DNA of 64,000 nt from Sporocytophaga sp. (GTDB taxonomy: Bacteria; Bacteroidota; Bacteroidia; Cytophagales; Cytophagaceae), in the NCBI RefSeq assembly GCF_017745095.1, contig NZ_JAGHZZ010000021.1, positions 1 through 64,000 of the forward strand, read 5' to 3'. Below are positions 1-9,854 of this stretch, in pieces. Every line of letters begins with the position of its first letter. The stretch's first letter is position 1. Under the pieces are notes generated by a model. The model was not told the DNA's origin. It made no database searches and was given only the letters and a program-made list of their open reading frames with translations. The translations under genes and the position numbers were made by a program.

Positions 1-3000
1 AATTATAATTACCTGAAAAATTAGTTACATTAGATGTTACAGAACCAATATCATAGTTTGCTGTAACATTGTTGTTACCTTCGCTTTTCCATGCTCCTGA
101 AACATTACGAGCAACAGAGATGACGTTTGGATTGATTGGAGTGCAAGCATCTGCATCCCAGCCAAGAGTGACTGAGAACGGATTTGCTGTAACAGCATTA
201 ATATTCCAATATTCGCATTCACTTACATCCATAAGGGGAAGCGTATAAGATGAGCCCGATGGAGATTCGTTAAAATATTCTGCAAATATTTGACTATTCG
301 CTAGTATAGGATCTGAGATTGTTAAAGGTCGGTATTTCCCATTTTTTCCAATAGGAAAAGTAAAAGTGCCTGTTCCAACTCTTCTTACTTTTCCATCTAC
401 AAAACTCTGGTTGGAAGCTCCTGTTATGGTTTGATTATAGTCAAATGCTAAATAGTTATTAAGCAGTGTAATAATATTTCCTTTAACAAAAGTTACACCA
501 TTTCTGACCAGTACAATACAATTTAAATTGACGTGATTAACAGATTTATCAATCTTAAAGCGATCTATTCGTATCCAGTCTTTATTAGAAAAAATAGTCT
601 GTTGTTTATCTCCTTTAAAAACACATAGTCCATCAAGAAATCCTAAATAATCAGCATTTTGATTAGCCGACGTTACATTATAAACTAAGTCTCCATAAAA
701 TTCGCCTGTCCCTGTTTGTACCGGCTTAAGGACTCCAGTACTACCCTTTATAAAGGTACAGTTTTTATAGTAAATATCTCCACCCATTCCCATATCTCCT
801 GTACCCATATTCGCTATTGTAACATCTTCATTAAATACATTACCTCCAGCAATGGAATTCAATGACGATCCAGTTTTTGTAAAAGTTGCTGTCTTTACAA
901 ACGTTGAAGCTTGGAAATACATACCGGGAGCTTCTGCTGTAAGTGAACCATTAAAAACACAATTCTGTACCTGAAAGGTTGAAGATTCCAATAACTTGAT
1001 ATTTTGAGGCTGATCTCCTAGTTGAGTGAAATTTCTAAAATAAAGTTGACCGGCAGTAAATGGACCGGCAATAATTCTTTTCCCTGTCGCTAAAAATGAA
1101 GTCCCAGCTGAAATTTTCACACCACCAGTTCCTGAACTTTCAACATAAATATCACCTTCAAAATTATGAGGCCCTCCGGACATACAAGTCAAAATACCTC
1201 CTGAAGATGTATTAATAAGTTTTACATCTTTAAAATTATCCCCAACCCCATTACCCAGATATAAATACCCAGTTCCCGAATTTTTAATTGTTGTAGTTGT
1301 TCCATAGAATTTATTTCCACCCGATCCAGTAGAGTTATCCTCTCCATTTTTCTCGAAATAAGAAACGCCATTAAAAATACTCCCATTGAAATTTAAATTA
1401 GGGGCAATTACGTTTAGATTTCCATTAAATATAGAGCCTAGGTCAAAGGTAGCTATTGCTTTTCCAGTTAAAGTTAAATTTTGAGTTGTGGTACCTGTTT
1501 GTATACAATTTCTAAACTTCATAGTACCAAAAGAAAATGCATCAGCTGGAACAGAAATTATATTTTCTCCTTCTAATATAACAGAGCCATTTGCTGATCC
1601 TGATCCAATGGTTATGGTAGTATTAGCATTATTTGATATTTCAATATTTGATTTGATTCTGGTGATTCCGCTACCCGAAAAAGTAAATGGCCCTGCTACG
1701 GAATTATTCAGAGATGAAACATTCACACTTACCTTCTTTTCTGGATTAGTAAATAGTGTAGTATTTCCGCTTAAATTAGCCAAATAAATATTTCCGGTCC
1801 CAGTGATATAAAAATAAGTATTTCCTTCAAATGTCCAGGAAGGCGCACCATTTCCCAGGGCAAGATTAGCTGTTCCGGTATTCCTTATATAAGTATCCCC
1901 CTTAAATAAAACAGGCTCAGTATTCTGACTATAAAATGTTCCCGCTGCTCCTGAGTAACAGCAGGTAAAATCAGAAGTTCCTTGAAACGTCCCCCCTTGA
2001 AACAAAATGGTTGGCGCTGTTGCATTTAAGTTTCCCTTAAAATTGCATCCTGCTTGAAAGTAAAGAGAAGCACTATTAGTAGAGCAATCCAATGTAAGGT
2101 TTTGCTCTGTATCTCCTTCCTGAATAAAATTTCTAAAGGCTAATATTCCATTATTGAAACCTAAAGCATTACCGACATAAATTTTTCTGCCTGCTTTTAA
2201 ATATACCTTTCCTGATCCGCTATAAACAGAATAAATTGAACCATTGGCTGTGGAGTTAACCTCAACATCGCAGTTGAAATTGGTTGTTCCGTTTTCAGCA
2301 AACCGGATATTGCTGCGATCCCCACCGACTATAAATTTGGCTTTTGATGAAGTATTATTAAAATTAACTATCGAATTTGAATTATTTGCAATAAGGATAT
2401 AGCCACCGGATTTATTTTCAAATGTTGTATTTCCTTCAAAAATTATATTACCAGAATTTCCTACATATAAATAACCTGTTCCGATATTGGTAAACGTGAC
2501 ATCTTTCTGGAAAATATCTCCATTAAGAGACCATGTATAAGTGTAAGAATTCGCATTATATGTAAAGTAAGCGTTATCTTCATAAATATTCCCTCCAAGC
2601 GATGTAGCAAAAGTCCTAGACGTTAAATTGGCTTCTTTTTTAAACCTAACGCCATTAAGAGATATTCCACCTGCAGAAACAATGAAAGGCCCATTAAATA
2701 CGGTTTGTGGAGTAGTACTTCCAGTTGTTGATACCAACACAAGATTTGAGCCATTATCCAAACTAATGTTCTGTGTAGTTGTAGGATCAAGTTGTATGAA
2801 ATTCTTTAATGTAAGCGTTCCTGCTATAAAATTACTTGCCGAAATAGTTTTACCAATTTCTAGGGTAGAGGTAGTTGTACTATTTGTTGCTGTATTTCCA
2901 AAGCAAACACCTTGTCCTGTTGATTTTACAACTATATTTCCCTTATAAAAGGTGTCATAATTGTAGGAAGTAAAGATTGATGTACTTGTTATCAAAGTTA

Positions 3001-3682
3001 AATCATTGTTAAACTTATCTTCTCCTAAATCTGATAACCTTAAGCCAGATGCACTTGTAGATTCAAAAGTAATAGGACCATTAAACGTATTACCTCCTAT
3101 AGCATTAACATAGTTTGTTGCTCCTGTTGTAACTTTAAAGGACGTTGTAGTATTAATTCCAAATGTGTTGTTTCTCAAGACAAGAGTCCCAACTATAGCA
3201 TTAACAGAGCAGTTAATAATTGCTCCGGAGATAGCACTACCTATAGTTGTACTCAATGTAGATGCCTGGTTTATATTCAATTGACCTGAACCATTAATTG
3301 TAGTGCCCCCTGCAATATTAGTTGTATTTGTCACATTTAAAGTATACCCAAAACCTATTGTAAGGCTTCCAGATGACATAATAAACTGACCTATTATTTG
3401 ATTTGAATTCAGCTCAGGAATATTATTAGATATTTGGATAATGATATTATCTGTAGAAGTAAATACAACCTTATTATCCCCATCTACTGGCACATTAGTT
3501 GCTCCACTATATGACCAGTTTTGAGGATCTTCCCATTTATTATTTGTAGAAGGATTTTTCCAGGTAAAAGTACCAGTGGCATTACAATATCCAGTGAAGA
3601 CCCAAAAGATTACCGCGAAAGTAATTCTTAAAAAGAATGATCCTTTTTTATATGGATCCAGCAATACCATAAAATTTAACAT
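1..3682 (-). CDS. Very large secreted repeat protein (partial, C-terminus outside window)
   Basis: An open frame runs without a stop from a start at 3682 (alternative in-frame ATG at 3670) to the left edge, giving at least 1227 residues. Residues 16-35 form a hydrophobic signal peptide ending at CNA, so the protein is exported. Just after it comes a Trp/Asn-rich segment (TWKNPSTNNKWEDPQNWS) typical of the start of long Bacteroidota surface proteins. The rest is rich in Asn, Thr and Gly, with beta-helix-like short motifs such as F-x-G-N/D and N-x-G-T-G. A phrase of the type RNF-x-Q-x6-QN-x-L recurs about four times (near 2790, 2115, 1490 and 1020). No enzyme domain is visible. Bacteroidota proteins of this kind are usually type IX secretion cargo and adhesins; the sorting domain would lie off the window, so that part is inference. 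Confidence 0.85.
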   Translation of the reverse strand, partial: MLNFMVLLDPYKKGSFFLRITFAVIFWVFTGYCNATGTFTWKNPSTNNKWEDPQNWSYSGATNVPVDGDNKVVFTSTDNIIIQISNNIPELNSNQIIGQFIMSSGSLTIGFGYTLNVTNTTNIAGGTTINGSGQLNINQASTLSTTIGSAISGAIINCSVNAIVGTLVLRNNTFGINTTTSFKVTTGATNYVNAIGGNTFNGPITFESTSASGLRLSDLGEDKFNNDLTLITSTSIFTSYNYDTFYKGNIVVKSTGQGVCFGNTATNSTTTSTLEIGKTISASNFIAGTLTLKNFIQLDPTTTQNISLDNGSNLVLVSTTGSTTPQTVFNGPFIVSAGGISLNGVRFKKEANLTSRTFATSLGGNIYEDNAYFTYNANSYTYTWSLNGDIFQKDVTFTNIGTGYLYVGNSGNIIFEGNTTFENKSGGYILIANNSNSIVNFNNTSSKAKFIVGGDRSNIRFAENGTTNFNCDVEVNSTANGSIYSVYSGSGKVYLKAGRKIYVGNALGFNNGILAFRNFIQEGDTEQNLTLDCSTNSASLYFQAGCNFKGNLNATAPTILFQGGTFQGTSDFTCCYSGAAGTFYSQNTEPVLFKGDTYIRNTGTANLALGNGAPSWTFEGNTYFYITGTGNIYLANLSGNTTLFTNPEKKVSVNVSSLNNSVAGPFTFSGSGITRIKSNIEISNNANTTITIGSGSANGSVILEGENIISVPADAFSFGTMKFRNCIQTGTTTQNLTLTGKAIATFDLGSIFNGNLNVIAPNLNFNGSIFNGVSYFEKNGEDNSTGSGGNKFYGTTTTIKNSGTGYLYLGNGVGDNFKDVKLINTSSGGILTCMSGGPHNFEGDIYVESSGTGGVKISAGTSFLATGKRIIAGPFTAGQLYFRNFTQLGDQPQNIKLLESSTFQVQNCVFNGSLTAEAPGMYFQASTFVKTATFTKTGSSLNSIAGGNVFNEDVTIANMGTGDMGMGGDIYYKNCTFIKGSTGVLKPVQTGTGEFYGDLVYNVTSANQNADYLGFLDGLCVFKGDKQQTIFSNKDWIRIDRFKIDKSVNHVNLNCIVLVRNGVTFVKGNIITLLNNYLAFDYNQTITGASNQSFVDGKVRRVGTGTFTFPIGKNGKYRPLTISDPILANSQIFAEYFNESPSGSSYTLPLMDVSECEYWNINAVTANPFSVTLGWDADACTPINPNVISVARNVSGAWKSEGNNNVTANYDIGSVTSNVTNFSGNYN

Positions 3683-3918
3683 TGAACTATAAAAATATCC
3701 CTATTATCAAAATTAATTCATTTTATCACCAGGAAAAAAGCAGTTCAAATATTCTTTTCCACAATCTTAGTTCAATTCTTACATCCTTTTAAGAATCAAT
3801 TGTCCAAATAAACAAATGGACCGTTTAAGATTTCTTTCTAAAAAAATAAAAAATCATACTTAAAAGGGCTTATCAACTGGTAACACAACCTATAGAAGAA
3901 AGTGTAATTTAAATCACA

Positions 3919-3949
3919 CAAAAAAGGCCTGCTCACTTCTGAACAGACC
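3919..3949 (-). terminator. Rho-independent terminator of the efflux operon
   Basis: On the minus strand a 9-bp stem (GGTCTGTTC / GAGCAGGCC, two G-U pairs) with a 6-base loop is followed by a run of six T. It lies about 30 bases downstream of the stop codon of the emrB-like gene. Confidence 0.75.
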
Positions 3950-3980
3950 CCATGAAACATAGCACAAACAAACCTGAAAC

Positions 3981-5567
3981 TTAGTGGGCGCTGGACAAGT
4001 CCACATTGGCGCCTTTATTTTTTCTTAATAATATCAATACAAAGGGAACACATATAAGGAAAAGAATTCCAAGGTAGAGGAAGGCATCCATATAAGATAA
4101 TACCATCGCTTGTTTGGTTATTCCAAGATCCATCAATTTATATCCTTTAGCAAGCGCTTCTTCTGTTGAAAAACCTTTTGCCGCAAAACCTTGCTGTATC
4201 TGATGAACTCTATCCATCGCTTTCCCTCCATCAACACTTAAATGAGATACTACATCAGAGCGATGCTGTACACTCTTTCTTACAATGAAAGTATTGATAA
4301 TAGCAATTCCGAAAGAACCTCCTAGCTGCCTCATCAAACCTGTAAATGCAGCTCCTTGCCCTATTTCCTGCCCTTTTAATCCGGATAAAGACAAATTGGT
4401 AATCGGCATAAACAACAAAGCAAGTCCAACTCCTCTTATTACAAGTACCCAGAAGAAATCATCTCCAGATGTATAAGGAGACAATATTGAATAGGCCCAG
4501 AAGCTATATATAAAGAACAGAAACATTCCTATTGCCACCAGGTATTGAGCAGGAAATCCCTTTTTCAGCGTGGCTCCCATAATCGGCATCATAAATGCGG
4601 TTGCAAGAGAAGCTGGTACCATCAGAAGTCCGGCCTGAGTAGCTGTCCATCCTAATATTGACTGAGTGTATAAAGGAACAATAAATGTTGATCCGAACAA
4701 ACCAAATCCCAATATAAAAGATAAGATGGTCCCTATCTTCAGATTAAAGTTCCTTAATACTTTAAATGATACGATCGGATTTTTACATACACTTTCTCTC
4801 CAGATAAAGAAAAAGAATCCAAATACGGCCAATACAGTGCATATAACGATACTTTCACTGGTAAACCAATCTTCTTCTTGCCCTTTCTCCAAAACATATT
4901 GTAGAGATCCGATTCCGATGGCAAGAAATATAATTCCCCACCAGTCAATATCCTTTGCTGCAGTTTTTTCTGCATACTTAGGACTCTTCACAAACTGAAT
5001 GGTAAGAATTGCTGCAATGATTCCGATTGGAATATTGATATAGAAAATATATGGCCATGAATAATTGTCCACAATATACCCTCCAAGAGGAGGACCTAAT
5101 GTAGGACCAACAATTACACCAAGACCATAAATAGCCTGAGCCATTCCTCTATCTGCCAAAGGAAAGCTTTCTGTTATGATCGTTTGGGAAGTAACAAGTA
5201 AAGCTCCCCCACCTATCCCTTGCAATAAGCGGAATAGTATCAGTTCATTTATAGATGTTGCATTTCCACAAAGAAATGAACAAATAGTAAAGAGAATAAT
5301 TGATGCTGCAAAGTAATTTCTTCTTCCAAACTGCTGTGATAGCCAGCTGGTCATGGGCATTACGATTACGTTTCCTATGGCATAGGCTGTAATAACCCAG
5401 CTAACTTCAGCCGTAGTACAACCAAGGTTACCACCCATTTCATTGAGTGCAACGTTTACAATTGTTGTATCTACCACTTCCAGAAGAGCGCAAAATATTA
5501 CGGTAATAGTTATGATAACCCGTCGGGCTCCATACTCCACCAGTGAGTCTGACTCTAATAGGGACAT
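3981..5567 (-). CDS. emrB: MFS drug efflux permease, DHA2 (EmrB/QacA) family
   Basis: The 528-residue inner-membrane protein has the length and 14-helix layout of proton-driven DHA2 drug exporters. Visible family motifs are DTTIVNVAL at about residues 33-41, the loop 2-3 signature SQQFGRRNYF at about 77-86, and the antiporter motif GPTLGPPLGGYI at about 153-164. It is the last gene of a minus-strand operon tetR-tolC-emrA-emrB and would form a three-part pump with the two genes before it, moving hydrophobic drugs or bile-salt-like compounds across both membranes. The substrate cannot be read from the sequence. A good terminator follows. The symbol reflects family membership, not proven orthology. 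Confidence 0.92.
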   Translation of the reverse strand: MSLLESDSLVEYGARRVIITITVIFCALLEVVDTTIVNVALNEMGGNLGCTTAEVSWVITAYAIGNVIVMPMTSWLSQQFGRRNYFAASIILFTICSFLCGNATSINELILFRLLQGIGGGALLVTSQTIITESFPLADRGMAQAIYGLGVIVGPTLGPPLGGYIVDNYSWPYIFYINIPIGIIAAILTIQFVKSPKYAEKTAAKDIDWWGIIFLAIGIGSLQYVLEKGQEEDWFTSESIVICTVLAVFGFFFFIWRESVCKNPIVSFKVLRNFNLKIGTILSFILGFGLFGSTFIVPLYTQSILGWTATQAGLLMVPASLATAFMMPIMGATLKKGFPAQYLVAIGMFLFFIYSFWAYSILSPYTSGDDFFWVLVIRGVGLALLFMPITNLSLSGLKGQEIGQGAAFTGLMRQLGGSFGIAIINTFIVRKSVQHRSDVVSHLSVDGGKAMDRVHQIQQGFAAKGFSTEEALAKGYKLMDLGITKQAMVLSYMDAFLYLGILFLICVPFVLILLRKNKGANVDLSSAH

Positions 5568-5612
5568 TTAGTTAAACTTAAATTTAGTAACAATGGCTAA
5601 TGCCTTAAAATA

Positions 5613-6761
5613 TTATTCTTTAAAATGTACTTCGGCAATTACGTTCATACCCGGACGAAGCTCTTTCACCATCGGATCATTATTTAAAAGCTCTATTCTT
5701 ACAGGCACACGCTGTACAACTTTCACAAAGTTACCGCTGGCATTATCCGGAGGAAGCAAAGCAAAACGTGAACCTGTAGCCGGAGAGAATGAAGCTACCT
5801 TTGCTTCAAACTTGTGGTGAGGAAAAGCATCTACTTCTACAGTTACACTCTGTCCGATTTTCATTTTCTCAAGCTGTGTTTCTTTGAAGTTTGCTGTTAC
5901 CCAAACTTTATCACTTACAACGATATTACACAACTGTTGCCCTGCCTGTACCAGCTGACCTGGTTCCAGATTGATTGCAGATACTTGTCCGTCTGCCTGA
6001 GCTGTAATTACTGTATAAGACAAATTCAACAATGCATTGTCAAGGTCTGCTTCTCTTTGTTTGATTACAGAAGATGCAACTTTAATCTGCTGCACAGTAG
6101 CATTAGATTGAGAAGCTACAGCCTTAGACTGGCTTTCAGTTGATCTTTTCTGATCCTCCAATACTTTCAGTTGACGCTCTGCTGTTTGCTTTTCTGCAAG
6201 AGCCTGCTCATATTGTATCTCCGTAATAGAATGATCTTTGATCAGATCTGAATAACGGGCATAGTCCTTCTCTGCTCTCCAAAGACGAACTTTAGCAGCT
6301 TCAATATTAGCTTCAGCGGTGCTGATATTAGATTGAGAAGAAACTGTGTTAGCAGCCGCAGCACTAGTATTTGCATGAGCTACAGACAAACTGCTTTTCG
6401 CATTATCTAGAGCAGCCTGAGCCTGCATAACCTTAATTTTCATTTCACGGTCATCAAGAATAACCAGGGTATCTCCTTTTTTTACAAGTTGATTATCTTT
6501 TATTCTTACAGAAGAAATGTAACCAGCTATACGAGGAATAACCGGGCTTATATTTCCGTTTACCTGCGCATCTTCCGTTTCTTCATTATTTTGACCATGA
6601 ACATATTTACTAACACCGTAATAGCCTCCAAGTGCTATAAGGACTACAAGGATGACAGCAAAAGTTTTATTTTTCTTTTTAACAGCCACCTGGTCATTAG
6701 TGGCATTCTCAATTTTCATTTTTTTCGAAGATTTATTTTCGACAAGGTCTGTAGTTTCCAT
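5613..6761 (-). CDS. emrA: Periplasmic adaptor (HlyD/EmrA family) of the efflux pump
   Basis: 382 residues. A charged N-terminus is followed by one membrane helix at about residues 33-52, then the first half of a biotinyl-lipoyl-like domain (SPVIPRIAGYISSV, about 72-85), a long Ala/Gln/Glu-rich alpha-helical hairpin (about 110-245), the second half of the lipoyl domain, and a beta-barrel domain with WVTANFKETQL. This is the membrane fusion protein that joins the EmrB-like permease to the TolC-like channel. It starts 27 bases after the tolC-like gene and ends 45 bases before emrB, consistent with one transcript. The symbol is by family. Confidence 0.92.
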   Translation of the reverse strand: METTDLVENKSSKKMKIENATNDQVAVKKKNKTFAVILVVLIALGGYYGVSKYVHGQNNEETEDAQVNGNISPVIPRIAGYISSVRIKDNQLVKKGDTLVILDDREMKIKVMQAQAALDNAKSSLSVAHANTSAAAANTVSSQSNISTAEANIEAAKVRLWRAEKDYARYSDLIKDHSITEIQYEQALAEKQTAERQLKVLEDQKRSTESQSKAVASQSNATVQQIKVASSVIKQREADLDNALLNLSYTVITAQADGQVSAINLEPGQLVQAGQQLCNIVVSDKVWVTANFKETQLEKMKIGQSVTVEVDAFPHHKFEAKVASFSPATGSRFALLPPDNASGNFVKVVQRVPVRIELLNNDPMVKELRPGMNVIAEVHFKE

Positions 6762-6788
6762 AATGGAATTGGGAGCTATGTTTAAGAT

Positions 6789-8108
6789 TTATTTTTTAGG
6801 TTCGTTATTAGCAACACCTGATGTTTGCAAAAGCTTGCGATATGCAACTGCCGCATCTGCTTTGGAGTTAGCATAGTCCAGATTGGCTAGTAATTGTTGC
6901 ACAAAAGCATCCAGCAAATCTGTTGTAGTGACCAGGTTATTACGATATTTATTTTTTGTTATTCTATTGTTTTCAGTTGCTTGTTCAAGTGCCTGAGCAT
7001 ACACTTCAATCTTCTTTTTACTCAAAATATAACCTTCAAAGGCCTGAGCAACTTCTATCTTCACTCTATCACTCATCAAATCTTGACTGGCTTTGACCTC
7101 AGCCAGGCGGATTTTAGCGGACTTCACTTTTGCTCCTGTCTTCCATAGTGAAGCTACATTATAACTAAGTCCAAGCCCTGCATTCCAGGCATTTGAAATG
7201 GAAACAAAATTTGGAATATTTGCGGCAAAATATCCACCTGTTATTTTTAAAGAGGGATAATAATCGGCCTTTGCCATTCTAATCCCCGCTGACGCTGATT
7301 GCTCCCTGTATTTAAGAGCTGCAAGATCATGTCTGTTCGTAAGAGCTACCTGTTCAAATTCAGAAAATGTTCTTGCATCAGTAATTTCCATGAAAGAAGT
7401 ACTATCTAGTTGGAGCTGTGTATTTTCATCAAGCCCCAGCATAATGTTCATATTAAGATTTGCCAATCTCTCATTGCTTTCCGCATCCAGCAGTGCAAGC
7501 TGAACGTTTGACTGTTGAAGCTGTACTCTCAGTAGATCGTTTCTAGCTATAACACCATTCTTTTCGAGATTTGCAAAATCAGCAGATCTCAGTTCGGCCT
7601 GTTTCAGATTTTCTCTTACTATTGAAACAGTTGAATGAGCTTTATATAGGTTACTATAGGCTGCAACAGTATTTTGAATTACGGCATCCTTATCATTCTC
7701 AGCATCAAGTTTTGTCGCTTCCTCAAGGTATTTGGCTGACTCTATGCCACTTTTTGTTCTAAACCCTGTAAACAAAGGGATCGAACCACTAACCATTGCA
7801 TAAGCTGCCTCATTGATATCCGGAGATGCCGTATTTCCCAAAGGACCACCAATAGTGGGCTTCGTCAGTCGTATATAGTTTGCGGATCCTCCAAGATCAG
7901 GAAGTCGCTTTTCTCTTGCTTCTACAGTTGAAGCAGTAGCAGCTTCTACTTTTACTTTATTAAGTTTTAGCTGTTTATTATTCTGCAGACACAATTCTAC
8001 AGCCTCACTAAGAGTAAGAAATTTTGTACTCTGAGCGAGAGATACCTCTGAACTAAATCCTGCTATGATTAATGCAGCAGCGATCATTCGTTTTTTTAAT
8101 GGCAGCAT
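6789..8108 (-). CDS. TolC family outer membrane efflux protein
   Basis: 439 residues with a cleavable signal peptide (about 1-25, ending SLAQ) and two copies of the coiled-coil outer membrane efflux repeat. The family pattern LSEAVELCLQNN near residue 33 is the usual opening helix of TolC proteins. Lengths of 420-480 residues are normal. The protein would form the trimeric outer membrane exit duct for the EmrAB-type pump encoded next. The gene lies 15 bases after tetR. Confidence 0.92.
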   Translation of the reverse strand: MLPLKKRMIAAALIIAGFSSEVSLAQSTKFLTLSEAVELCLQNNKQLKLNKVKVEAATASTVEAREKRLPDLGGSANYIRLTKPTIGGPLGNTASPDINEAAYAMVSGSIPLFTGFRTKSGIESAKYLEEATKLDAENDKDAVIQNTVAAYSNLYKAHSTVSIVRENLKQAELRSADFANLEKNGVIARNDLLRVQLQQSNVQLALLDAESNERLANLNMNIMLGLDENTQLQLDSTSFMEITDARTFSEFEQVALTNRHDLAALKYREQSASAGIRMAKADYYPSLKITGGYFAANIPNFVSISNAWNAGLGLSYNVASLWKTGAKVKSAKIRLAEVKASQDLMSDRVKIEVAQAFEGYILSKKKIEVYAQALEQATENNRITKNKYRNNLVTTTDLLDAFVQQLLANLDYANSKADAAVAYRKLLQTSGVANNEPKK

Positions 8109-8123
8109 TGCTTTCTAAAGTCT

Positions 8124-8750
8124 TTATTTGTTTTTAAGTATTCCCATAATAAAAATTTCACCCAGGTTTTTGATGCGCTTTCCAATCAAATCAAAGTCGC
8201 TTTGCTCAAGCTGATAAGAATCTTTGTTCTTAATTGTAATGCCTCTCAACCCATTCATCGTTGCGATAAACAAATCAGCATATTCAGAGACATCAATATC
8301 CCTAAACTCATTATTGTTTATCCCTTCTTTCAAAATATCAGAAACCAATGCTACTTCTGATTGGAAAAAATTGTCCAGGAGATTCCCTAACAAGGGTTTT
8401 ACATTCTCCATAGACATTTTGATTTTTCCAAGATTCACAAACACTTTCAAAAAATATTCATGCCTTTTATCCACATATTGAACAAGCTTATTTTTTGCTG
8501 TGTCTTTACTGTCAACAACTTGCTTTTTAATACCACTAATAAATCCGTCCTGCTCCCTTTTAACTACAGCCTGAAATAAAGCATCTTTATCTGCAAAATA
8601 ATAGTATATGGACGCCTTGGACAATCCGACATCTGAAGCAATTTCTGTCATGGTCGTCTTCGCAAGTCCATAATAACCAAAGCGTTTCATTGCTGCATCC
8701 AGAATTAAATTCACCTTAATATTATCCGTATTTGAAGAAGCTTCGACCAT
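8124..8750 (-). CDS. TetR family transcriptional repressor of the efflux operon
   Basis: 208 residues. The N-terminal helix-turn-helix is clear: AAMKRFGYYGLAKTTMTEIA, then VGLSKASIYYYFADKDALF, about residues 19-60. The C-terminal ligand-binding part is all-helical and divergent, as usual. It is the first gene of the tetR-tolC-emrA-emrB operon, so it most likely represses its own transcript until an exported compound binds. A 15-bp palindrome and three phased half-sites lie directly upstream of its start codon, over the likely transcription start. Confidence 0.92.
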   Translation of the reverse strand: MVEASSNTDNIKVNLILDAAMKRFGYYGLAKTTMTEIASDVGLSKASIYYYFADKDALFQAVVKREQDGFISGIKKQVVDSKDTAKNKLVQYVDKRHEYFLKVFVNLGKIKMSMENVKPLLGNLLDNFFQSEVALVSDILKEGINNNEFRDIDVSEYADLFIATMNGLRGITIKNKDSYQLEQSDFDLIGKRIKNLGEIFIMGILKNK

Positions 8751-8751
8751 T

Positions 8752-8788
8752 TGACTTTTTGACTTTCTGACTTAATAAGTCAAATATA
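8752..8788 (-). promoter_or_regulatory. TetR operator array and -7 promoter element
   Basis: A perfect palindrome TGACTTA-A-TAAGTCA occupies 8768-8782. TGACTT also occurs at 8752, 8760 and 8768, an exact 8-bp period, all between the tetR start codon and a Bacteroidota-type -7 element TATATTTG (minus strand, 8781-8788). A repressor bound here would sit on the transcription start. The assignment to the adjacent TetR protein is inference from position and symmetry. Confidence 0.7.
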
Positions 8789-8992
8789 CAACTAAATTGT
8801 TTATGAAAATGCTCCCGAGAGAAGAATTATTTTTTGGATAATTATTAGAATAGAATGGTAAAATTCTGTAGGAATTCTGAAGTTATATTATAAAATTTAC
8901 CTAATAAAGGTAAAGGCATGTAAGCGGTGCTTTCAAATAGAAAACAATAGTTTGAAGTAGTTGAAATTATAAAATACTCAGGAAAAAAATAC

Positions 8993-9454
8993 TTAATCTC
9001 TTTTCATCAGAACATTCACTCCTTTCCCTCTCCTAGTATAAAAGGTATCATCTGCCACCGAATAAAAATAGGCATAATCCATGCTTAGATATAATCGATT
9101 ATTATTTAGACTGTCAACAATAAAATAGTTGAATATTTCATTTTTATTCATTAAAAATAAAGAATCCCCTTTGATCTTATATTTATCGGAGCGATCAAAT
9201 CCATTTTTATTAGTTAAATAAAATGTCGAATCTGGGTTAAACTCAATAACGAAATTATTTTCCAAAAATCTTTCAAGAATCGCTCCCCTCTCCGAAAATG
9301 GAACATCAAATCCAGAAGACCACCCAGTAAATTTAATATTTTCAATCTTCCATTTCCCCATAAAAAAATCCTGCCCTGAATTCCTGTCCTCCACAACTTT
9401 GGAGCAGGATAGACAAACAATGATGATTGTTAACAACAAAAGCACGTTATTCAT
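8993..9454 (-). CDS. Small lipoprotein of unknown function (lipocalin-like size)
   Basis: 153 residues when started at the ATG at 9454. An upstream in-frame ATG at 9523 would overlap the preceding gene and put a basic, non-secretory stretch in front of the signal peptide, so I reject it. The signal peptide ends at the lipobox LSC, with Cys at residue 17. After it comes GKWKIENIKFTGW and a beta-rich remainder ending VLMKRD, the look of the small lipocalin-like lipoproteins common in Bacteroidota. It is the last gene of a four-gene operon with 10-13 base gaps. The function is unknown. Confidence 0.75.
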   Translation of the reverse strand: MNNVLLLLTIIIVCLSCSKVVEDRNSGQDFFMGKWKIENIKFTGWSSGFDVPFSERGAILERFLENNFVIEFNPDSTFYLTNKNGFDRSDKYKIKGDSLFLMNKNEIFNYFIVDSLNNNRLYLSMDYAYFYSVADDTFYTRRGKGVNVLMKRD

Positions 9455-9464
9455 TATTTCAGGA

Positions 9465-9842
9465 TTACTTTTTCTTCTTCGAAAGTGCTTTTTCATTATT
9501 TTCCACAATCCTAAACTTGACAATCTTTGTTATAAGTCCAATTGGCAATGGTTTATCAATGGGGAATTGTATTGCTCCTTTTGAGGTTTTATAATCTGTC
9601 AATTCATCCGCGAACTCTGTAATACCGGAAGCTGTTGGATAAAAACCGATGTGCTTTTTATAACCAGCATAATAGACCAACATACCTTTCAATTTAAAAG
9701 CAGGCATATTATAACTGATAACCTCTTCTGCTTTGGGAGCAGCTTTACTAATGGTATGTCTCATTTTCTCAAGTATAGGTCTTATTTCCTGAGGAAATGT
9801 ACTTATGTATTCATCTACTGTTGCAAACTTATGAGCTTCCAT
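9465..9842 (-). CDS. DUF1801 (YdhG/frataxin-like fold) protein
   Basis: 125 residues covering the whole DUF1801 domain: FATVDEYISTFP near the start, then EVISYNMPAFK, a Gly/Tyr-rich segment YYAGYKKHIGFYP and SKGAIQFPIDKPLP near the end. These are the conserved blocks of the family, which has a frataxin-like fold and has been linked to iron handling in Bacillus (Fra). No direct role is proven. It is the third gene of the 10536-8993 operon, which also holds a small SRPBCC protein; the two families often neighbour each other. Confidence 0.85.
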   Translation of the reverse strand: MEAHKFATVDEYISTFPQEIRPILEKMRHTISKAAPKAEEVISYNMPAFKLKGMLVYYAGYKKHIGFYPTASGITEFADELTDYKTSKGAIQFPIDKPLPIGLITKIVKFRIVENNEKALSKKKK

Positions 9843-9854
9843 ATATTAAAAATT

